64,000 nucleotides of DNA. It comes from Capsicum annuum (Eukaryota; Streptophyta; Magnoliopsida; Solanales; Solanaceae). The notes under the pieces were generated by a model. The model did no database searches. It was not told the DNA's origin and saw only the letters and a program-made list of their open reading frames with translations. Of the stretch, positions 57,145 to 64,000 are shown in pieces. The stretch covers positions 28,630,875 to 28,694,874 of the forward strand of contig NC_061111.1 in the NCBI RefSeq assembly GCF_002878395.1, given 5' to 3'. The position numbers and the translations under genes were made by a program. Position 1 is the stretch's first letter. Each line of letters opens with the position of its first letter.

Positions 57145-58720
57145 GATAGAGGATTGTATTTTTTGATATCTCCCGCAAAATTAGATGAATCCAATTCTGT
57201 GACTGAGGCTTTATTGAACCCTGAAAAAGACAAATGGATAAAAGCGTTGAAAGAAGATTTAGAGTCCATAAAAACCAATAAAGTCTGGGATCTAGTTGAC
57301 CTTCCTTCTGGGCGTAGAGTTATTGAGAACAAATGGATTCTCAAAGCTAAACACAAATCAGATGGGTCAATAGAAAGGCATAAAGCATTATTGGTGGCAA
57401 AAGGTTTTACTCAAGAAGCTGAAACAAATTATAGGGAAACATTTTTTCCAGTTGTGAAATTTACCTCAATTCTCTTACTTTTGGCTATTGTTGCACGTAT
57501 AGATTTAGATTACACCAAATGAATGTGAAGACCATGTTTCTTAATGGAGAACTAAACAAGGAAATCTACATGAAATATCCTATAGGTTTTGTTGTTAAAA
57601 GTCAAGAAAAGAAGGTCTATAAATTAAATAGATCAATATATGACCTAAAGTAGTCTTCAAGGCAGTGGTACCTGAGATTTCATAAGGAAGTGATATCTTT
57701 TTATTTCACTATGATCAATGAAGACCATTGCATCTATGTTAAAATGACCAATGAAATGTTTGTGATTCATTTGCTTTGCATGGATGATATTTTATTAGCT
57801 GAAAATAAGTTGGAGTATGTGAAAACTATTAAGTAATGGCTTTCGAAGTCATTTGACATGAAAGATATTGGTGAAACAGACTATATATTGGGTGTTAAAT
57901 TTTGAAGAGAACATTTCAAGAAAATTTTGAGTAGTTCTGAAGAAACATACATAAAGAAAATTTTGGACGCTTTTCAATGAATAGTTGCAAATTCATGGAT
58001 ACTCCTATAGAAAGAGGTGAAACTTAAGCCTTGAAAAATGCCCAAAGATTGAAAAAGAAAATAAAGACATGTTTCCAGTACCATATTGTAGTGCAGTTGA
58101 GAGATTGATGTATGCAATGATGTGTACTTGTCTAGACATTTGTTATGTCATAGGTCTGGTTAGCAGGTATCAGTCCAATGCTGGAAGAGATCATTGAAAA
58201 GAAGTAAACAGAATTTTTCGATAACTGAAGGGAACTGTAGATTATTCATTATTCTATAATGGATCTAATTTATTCATAATAGGTTATACATATGTTGATT
58301 AGCCTGGTGACCGGTATGGTAGAAAATCAACCTCCGGTTATACTTTGTTACTAAAGAGTGGTGAAATTCTATAGAAAAGTAAGAAACAAACTTGCACAGC
58401 CCTGTCAACCATGGAATCTGAATTTATGACTTGTAATCTGCAGTACAAGAAATTGTTTGGTTGAAGAGATTCTGTAAGCACTTGAACATTGCAAGGAATT
58501 TTAAGGGTTCTATGATTTTATATTGTGATAGTCAAGCAACTATCGCATATACGAAGGATCCTAAATATCACAGAAAGATCAAGCACATTGACATTAAGTA
58601 TAACTTTGTGAGAGACATAGTAGCAAGTGGAGAAATAAATTTACAACACATTTCTATATAAGAAATGATAGTTGGTCCATTTAGAAGGATATATCTAGAG
58701 ACTTATTTGAAAAACATGTA
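57145..58720 (+). pseudogene. COP2 copia reverse transcriptase and RNase H
   Basis: The 3' part of a copia pol gene, probably of the Angela type (inferred from overall similarity). RT: 'EALLNPEKDKWIKALKEDLE', 'VWDLVDLPSGRRVIENKWIL', 'HKALLVAKGFTQEAE', then after a frameshift at about 57515 'MNVKTMFLNGELNKEIYMK', 'SIYDLK.SSRQWYLRFHKEV', active site 'LCMDDILLAENK' (about 57777-57810, both aspartates kept), 'FDMKDIGETDYILGVKF'. RNase H: 'YGRKSTSGYTLLLKSGE', 'CTALSTMESEFMT', 'ILYCDSQATIAYTKDPKYHR', 'KHIDIKYNFVRDIVASGEIN'. Its 5' part should lie left of GYP5, in or beyond the gap. Confidence 0.9.
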
Positions 58721-59944
58721 ATGACTCTAGATTTACGTAGGATATGATTATATTTTTCTATTGTAAAATAATTTGATTATTATAGTGTTTTTATCCATAT
58801 AAGAGTCTTGAATTTATGTTTATATCTCATATGCATGTGAGAATGTGCTTTATTGATGAGGTGTGTCGAACAAGTCGCGAGATTGACTCTCTCACATGAG
58901 AAATTGCCTCTTACATCAAAGAACATGAAGAGATAAATTCCACCATCAGATAATGACTTATTTTGTAAAGACAAATGTGAGTTTCTATAAGAAGATAGAT
59001 TTGAAGATCTTTTAAGAAGGAAACTCGAGTGAGATATTTAAAAGTGCTTAGACAAAGATCTGTACGATATTGAATGACTAAAAGAATAAGACACATGCAC
59101 CAATATAAGGTGAGAACATCATAGCACGTGTTTCATGTCACGAGTGGTAAGTGATAAAATGGGTTCATGGAAGAATGAATCCATGTTTCTTCATTGTGTG
59201 AGACCCTAAAATTTACATTAACTTTTCATTGAAATACCCTTAGACCTTTGACTATTTCTTGAAGTTTCGGTCGGTGTTTCCACTTTAGAATATTACTAAT
59301 AGCCATGAATAATCTTGCACTACAGTGTATATATAAAAAAGCATTTAATTTGAAACAGATAGATCCGAGTAGAAAAGAAAGACAATTAAATGAATAATTT
59401 AACTTGTCTACACAAGTTGGCTATTACACTAACCATATAGGTATTGCCTATAATTGTGTAAATAAAGTTGAACATGAACTCAACTTCACCTCTTTAGAAG
59501 ATGAGAGATCAGATAACTAACTACAGAAGTAGTAAATGATGTCTAACTACAGAAGTAGTAAATGATGTCTGGGGTATTATGGGTAAAAGTATCCTCATAT
59601 TAGTAGAAAATTCTTTTCATATATGACTGGATTCCTACGTGTAGCTTGTAAAACCTTATAGATAAAACTCTTGATGCTCACAGGTTGCACGAACTATTTG
59701 TCTTATGAAAAGGTTGTCTTGTTGGTGTTGTACTGGATCGGGTCTTGTCCACCATGTGCGAAGTTGGGAGATATTGGATTTTATGGGTGGATCACCCGTG
59801 TATCGACCCGACCCAACCTATTTCGTTTATCTGAGAAGAAGATAAGAAAGAAGTAACCTAGGGCTTTGAAATTTTGGGGTGAACAATTACATAGTAACCG
59901 TTGAATTTCCCCTAATTTATTTTTGGTTCTTCTTTCTCTAGAAG
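58721..59944 (+). other. Unassigned stretch after COP2 (possible 3' untranslated region and LTR)
   Basis: Some of this should be the COP2 3' untranslated region and LTR. A possible LTR start is 'tgtgagaccctaaaattta' near 59197, but no purine tract precedes it clearly. The words 'agaagtagtaaatgatgtct' are repeated in tandem at 59525 and 59550. No gene is recognised. Confidence 0.4.
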
Positions 59945-60437
59945 GTGGCGAAAAATAGACATTTATAACATGTTTGCTTCAACTGTAATTTTACTGTGTC
60001 GCCCCTAATTAATTATGATAAATCATCTAAGTATTAAAAAAATTAATATTAAAAATATTTAGTAAAATAATAAAATAGACATTTATGACATGTCTGCTTC
60101 AGCTGCCTCAACCGTAATTTTACTGTATCGCGTCTAATTAATTATTATAAGTCATCTAAGTATTAAAAAATTAATATTAAAAAATATAATAAAGTTATTT
60201 AAGTATTAAAAAATTAATAATATTTAATGCTAAATTAACTAGACGTCTTATATGAGGTGCACTTAATTTTTTTTCGCAAATATTTTTTATAGTAATTTTG
60301 CTATATCACTTCTAATTAGTTATTATAAGTCATCTAAAACATATTTATTTTGCTACTTCAATCATCATTTTACTCGATCACCCTAATTAATTATAATGGC
60401 CATCTAAGTGTTGTGCCACTTAAATTGGAATAGAAGA
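59945..60437. repeat. Diverged AT-rich repeats
   Basis: Three to four copies of a segment containing 'ttttactgt.tcgc.tctaattaattat.ataagtcatctaag', with copies centred near 60005, 60134, 60311 and 60383. The end 'gtgccacttaaattggaata' resembles the inner end of a Stowaway-like MITE. Spacing is irregular. Confidence 0.55.
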
Positions 60438-60606
60438 AAAAAATATTATAAATCATAATAACTAAAAAATTAAATTATTTAAAAAGTATAATTGACTATC
60501 AATGCCAAGAATTTTTGGACAAGGAGAGTACTATATATTATTTAAAAATTACATAAAATGTATTATAAATTACAATAGTAAACAACTAAAAATATCTAAA
60601 ATAAAA
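60438..60606. other. AT-rich sequence left of MULE1
   Basis: Low-complexity AT-rich DNA, similar in style to 62080-62330. No gene is seen. Confidence 0.5.
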
Positions 60607-60695
60607 GGGAGAATACTCACAAAAATACTTGAAGTTTGACCGGATTAACAGTTGAGCATACTGAACTTTGCGGGGGTTCTATTACCCCACATACT
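60607..60695 (+). repeat. MULE1 left terminal inverted repeat
   Basis: Pairs with 61990-62078 with a few mismatches and small length differences in an A run. Confidence 0.82.
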
Positions 60696-61189
60696 TTTTT
60701 TTTTCATATTTTAATGACATATATTTGTCACTTGGCCCATTGCATGTTAGTCACGCGCATTGAGTGCGTGTAAGCTTTAAAAAATGTTATAAACTCTTTT
60801 TTTTTACCAAACAACCCCTCAATTTTCTAATTTTTAAAAGTTTTATATTTTTTATTTATTTTTTCATTATTTCTCTTCTCTCTTCTTTTTTTCTTCTCTT
60901 CAACAATGGAGGTTTCAACAATGGTAGCTCCATTGTTGAATTGAAATTTAACATAATTTCATCATACACATACACACCCAAATGGGTCATATTCAACACA
61001 CCCAATTCAATTACATCAATTTGATTCAATTTCAACACATACACCAAATGAGTCATCTTCAATTCCATCAAAATGACAAAATTTAACCCACCACTACCAC
61101 CACCAATCAACCACCATTGATCAGCCACCAACTAAGGGGAAAAAATTGTTCGTCGAAACTAGAAACAAATTTGAATAATTCTTGAAGAA

Positions 61190-61715
61190 AGTTTTTAATT
61201 TGAAACTTTGAATAATTCTCACTACCAAGAGTTTTCTTGAGATACCTCAAGATAGGACAAAAAGCCTCCCAATGATCTTGTCATGGATTCTGCATGAATT
61301 GACTAACCACTCCAAGAGCAAGGGTTAGATCTGGCCGGGTTATAGTTAGATAGATAAGATTTCCAACCAAACGTCTATATCTCTCTGGATTTTTAAAGAG
61401 CAGGCCATCATCCTTATTGAATTGAAAAGTCGGATCCATAGGAGTATCCACATTGCTCCCAACAATCCAGTCTGCTCTAAAAAGTCTGTAACATACTTTC
61501 TTTGATAAAGTGATATTTCCGCCTTTGATCTTGCTACTTCACTACCCAAAAAGTATCCAAGCTTTCCAAGATCCTTGGTAAAAAAGTGTTTTCTAAAATA
61601 CTATTTCAGGTCAATAATTCCTGTCCTCTTACTAACAGTAATTACAATATCATCAACATAGACAGCAAGGATTAGAGATCTAGTTTCATTGCATTCAATG
61701 TGCCACATGTTGTGT
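61190..61715 (-). pseudogene. COP3, copia reverse transcriptase fragment inside MULE1
   Basis: On the minus strand: 'CNETRSLILAVYVDDIVIT' with the active site YVDD at 61650-61661 intact, 'FFTKDLGKLGYFLGSEVARS', 'EISLYQRKYVTDFLEQTGLL', a short frameshifted part, 'RRLVGNLIYLTITRPDLTLA' and 'VVSQFMQNP', ending at a 'LRYLK' remnant near 61210. No copia LTRs flank it, so it was either captured by MULE1 or is the remnant of an insertion. Confidence 0.82.
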
Positions 61716-61989
61716 TCAATAGTCAGAAATTGAAATTTGAATTTTCAATTTTTTGGACTTGAAATTTGAAATTGACTCGATGAAATCATTTGGAATTTGA
61801 TTCGTAGGAGGAATTTGAGTTGTGGAATATTTAATATGGTTGTAATGGTGAAAAATGTTTAAAAGTGATAAAATGGAGAAGAAACGGCGCCTGTACTACA
61901 CTTCTTATCGTAAAAACTGGTTATAACGTTTTTGGGGATAATTAATTCTACTTTAAAAAAGTTTGGAGGGAATTAATTCCACTTTAAAA

Positions 61990-62078
61990 AGTATAGGTGG
62001 GTAATAGGACCCCCGCAAAGTTCAATACGCTCAACTGGTAATTTGGTCAAATTCAGGTTTTTTTTTGAGTATTCTCCC
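61990..62078 (-). repeat. MULE1 right terminal inverted repeat
   Basis: Complement of 60607-60695, ending gagtattctccc. Confidence 0.82.
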
Positions 62079-62355
62079 AAAAAAAAATTAATATGTTATA
62101 TATTTCAAAAAAAAATACGTAAAAAAATACTATATATTACTATGATTAACAACTTAAGAAATATAAATCAATCTGTCTGCTTTGACATAATTTCATTGGT
62201 CCTTTTCCTTGCCTTCATTTTTTCATCCACTTTAGTTTATTTGTCTTATTTTTAAAAATTATTTCAAAAAAATACGAAAAAATTCCTATAAATTACAATA
62301 ACTATCTAAATTCTATTTGTGTCACATAAATTGATACTAAAAATAACATATATTG

Positions 62356-62392
62356 GGCTCGTGTCAGTACGGGCCTTCGACATCAAGTCTAA
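62356..62392 (+). mobile_element. Helitron-like 3' terminus (weak)
   Basis: A 7-bp hairpin (ggctcgt-gtcagt-acgggcc, one G-T pair) is followed 13 bases later by CTAA and then T. This has the form of a Helitron 3' end (hairpin, then CTRR, inserted before T). No 5' end (TC after A) or helicase gene is identified. Confidence 0.35.
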
Positions 62393-62450
62393 TTATAAGA
62401 GACAGTTGAAGCAGCTGCCAGCAGCTTCCCATCGTCCTGCTTGCCTAACA

Positions 62451-64000
62451 TGACTCGATTGGGGGTTATGTCGTAATGGGCATCCCAAGTCCAACTAGGA
62501 CAGAGGATAACCCCTAATACCCAACCCAACCATCCAACGCATACCATGTGCCAGATGAATTTCCAACATATAACAAGATAGCATATAATTATCCAAATAT
62601 GACTCTGGGATAGGTCTGCATCTGTGACCAACCCAAACGAGTCCAATCATTCTAAACCAACCGATAATCAACACCAAACTGTAAACCAAAACAATAACCA
62701 AACCAAGTTCCATAACATAACATAAAAGAATGGAACAACCAACAATACAGTTAACCGGTGTCATCCCTAATACCAATACCAATACTAAGGCTAACACCAA
62801 TACCGATCTAGCCCATGCCAACCCATAGTAGTTCCACACAAGCCTCTAACCAAAAGATAACCAATATCCGGTTGGGACATGCCCCCAACCATAGCCATAA
62901 CCAATGTCCATAAATAAACCAAAGTATGAAATAACATCCATGAAATGGAGCCTTCTAGAATGATGGAAGCTCACAACTTTAATCTAATAGCTGATCCTAA
63001 AGTTCGATCACTATATCGGAGGAGTAGAACGATCGGTTCCTGTATCATGTGGGGATACAGCCGCCCGAAGATGGGTTAGCGGGTGGATGCTAGCATGAAC
63101 TTAAGATAAGGATTAAATACTGCCAACCATTAAAACCAAGTAAACCAACTATATACATACAAACCATACATATATATATATATAATTATGCTGGAAAAAA
63201 ATTGGGTTTAGAATTCATTTAAAACCATTAATCTAGGTATGCATAGCTTAACCGTCCTTAACCACCCATGGGCTATATGGGTCCAGTGTAACCCCCTGAA
63301 TGGGCCCTGATGCGTGTATCCACATGAACCGGAGATACTATTAGACTAGGGGATTCCCAAGTACCCTTAACCTCCATGATACATACGTACAATGTACTTA
63401 GAGGATTCCCATGTACCTAATAGTATCATATAAGGTCTCCATAACCTACCCCTCATGTCGGTAAACATAAGTTTCCAGTGTTTGTTCATTGAACTCCCAC
63501 CTTGATGGTTAGCTATGAGACTCGGCCATTATTGCCCAATTAAAACTATTTCCAACCAACCAAACCATTGTTATTAGCCAAGGCTATACATAGTGGTATC
63601 ATCATACCGACTATAAATTGTAAGTAATGTCCTTAGCAAAACCTTTTTTTGAGATCAAGGGATTCCCATGTACCCATATATCACCTTATCCAATTAACTT
63701 AGGGGAGTCCTATGTACCCCACAAATGTTCCATTATTATGATTACTTAGGGGATTTCATTGTACCCCACAAGAATGATTATTAAATCCAAAACCACTCTA
63801 TTTTATCCATTCCAAACCATTTAACCATATAGGATTCCATTACCAAGTTTAAACCATTAATAAGTTCCATTAAAATCCAACAATGTCGTAAAAACATTCT
63901 CATAGGCATTTTATCAAACATAAGATGAAACCCTAGATTACTTTACCCAAAAGCCTTGGAGAGGATTAAAGAGTGTTTTAATAAGTGTAAAAGAATAGAA
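62451..64000 (-). repeat. GYP6 LTR, cut by the window edge
   Basis: LTR of a minus-strand gypsy element related to GYP1 and GYP5. The complement of 62473-62486 reads gggatgcccattac, as in GYP5. It starts tgactcgatt at 62451. The sequence to the left shows no primer site, so this edge is the outer (3') end of the element or of a solo LTR. taaca (62446-62450) is a candidate left duplication. It contains a TA tract at 63170-63184 and the repeated words 'ttcccatgtaccc'. The frames on its minus strand are LTR sequence, not genes. Confidence 0.7.
63170..63184. repeat. TA dinucleotide microsatellite in the GYP6 LTR
   Basis: Short TA run in an LTR related to GYP1 and GYP5, at a similar position. Confidence 0.8.

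Larger units (their letters stand above)
60607..62078. mobile_element. MULE1, non-autonomous Mutator-like element with long inverted ends
   Basis: 1472 bp with inverted ends of about 89 bp (60607-60695 and 61990-62078), starting gggagaatactca and sharing 'cagttgagc.ta.tgaactttg' and 'cgggggt.ctattaccc'. The flanks aaaataaaa and aaaaaaaaa could be the 9-bp duplication typical of Mutator-like elements, but they are low in complexity. There is no transposase inside. A copia RT fragment (61190-61715) takes up a third of it, and a CT-rich stretch with short reading frames lies at 60770-61140. Confidence 0.75.

Noticed and set aside
57033..57356. 107-codon minus-strand frame across the GYP5/COP2 joint
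   Set aside because: Antisense to LTR and copia RT sequence; it exists only because of the joint.
60764..61131. Overlapping frames on both strands inside MULE1
   Set aside because: Low-complexity CT/GA-rich DNA gives open frames in both directions; no domain is recognisable.
62389..62839. Two overlapping minus-strand frames rich in Leu, Val and Ile that look like membrane segments
   Set aside because: They start in flanking DNA and lie mostly in the GYP6 LTR, with simple 'ggtattggtattggtgtt' style repeats. No homology or start context supports a gene.

Overview
This window looks like plant nuclear DNA from repeat-rich, probably pericentromeric heterochromatin. I can support no host gene, tRNA, rRNA or bacterial-style operon. 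Almost all of it is transposable elements in several stages of decay, inserted into one another. A Solanaceae origin is my best guess. It rests on an RTE-type LINE with a TTG-repeat tail, on a Mutator-like terminal repeat I associate with Solanaceae, and on the mix of Athila and Tekay/Del gypsy elements. The sequence does not prove it.

Layout, left to right (names are mine). 1-2450: leader and LTR of a minus-strand gypsy element, GYP1. 2591-33876: a minus-strand Ty1/copia element, COP1, opened by a Tekay/Del gypsy element (GYP2, minus, from 4698). GYP2 is opened by an Athila element (ATH1, plus, 4811-27262). ATH1 is opened inside its reverse transcriptase gene by a gag-only gypsy element (GYP3, minus, 9489-18473). 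The GYP3 insertion has a perfect 5-bp target duplication (atgga), and ATH1 has a near-perfect one (ctaac/caaac). At 31.6-32.2 kb a scar joins GYP2, a GYP3-family LTR fragment and COP1. 34807-39623: the 5' half of a plus-strand gypsy element (GYP4) in the LTR family of GYP3. It is cut just before its RT active site by a second Athila element (ATH2, minus, 39624 to the gap), which has lost its whole pol region. 47347-47446: a 100-N gap. 47447-57144: a chromodomain-bearing Tekay/Del element (GYP5, plus). Its 3' LTR is split by a 5'-truncated RTE LINE (54874-56414) with a perfect 13-bp target duplication. GYP5 sits in a copia pol gene (COP2, to about 58.7 kb). 60607-62078: a non-autonomous Mutator-like element with 89-bp inverted ends that contains a copia RT fragment. 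62451-64000: the LTR of another minus-strand gypsy element (GYP6).

How the parts relate: the coding pieces are gag, protease, reverse transcriptase, RNase H and integrase domains of LTR elements, plus an extra 3' gene in the Athila elements. Every gene carries stops, frameshifts or lost catalytic residues. GYP3 (gag only) and ATH2 (gag-protease plus 3' gene, no pol) are deletion derivatives that would have needed enzymes supplied in trans; GYP4 is a plausible relative of the helper for GYP3.

I found no new defence, metabolic or signalling system. The more interesting points are the four-deep nest, the precise pol deletion in ATH2, two conserved small hairpins in the Athila elements, internal repeat arrays in the GYP3 LTRs, recurring dyad-symmetric GACGG/CCGTC-type motifs in unrelated elements, and the copia-carrying Mutator-like element.
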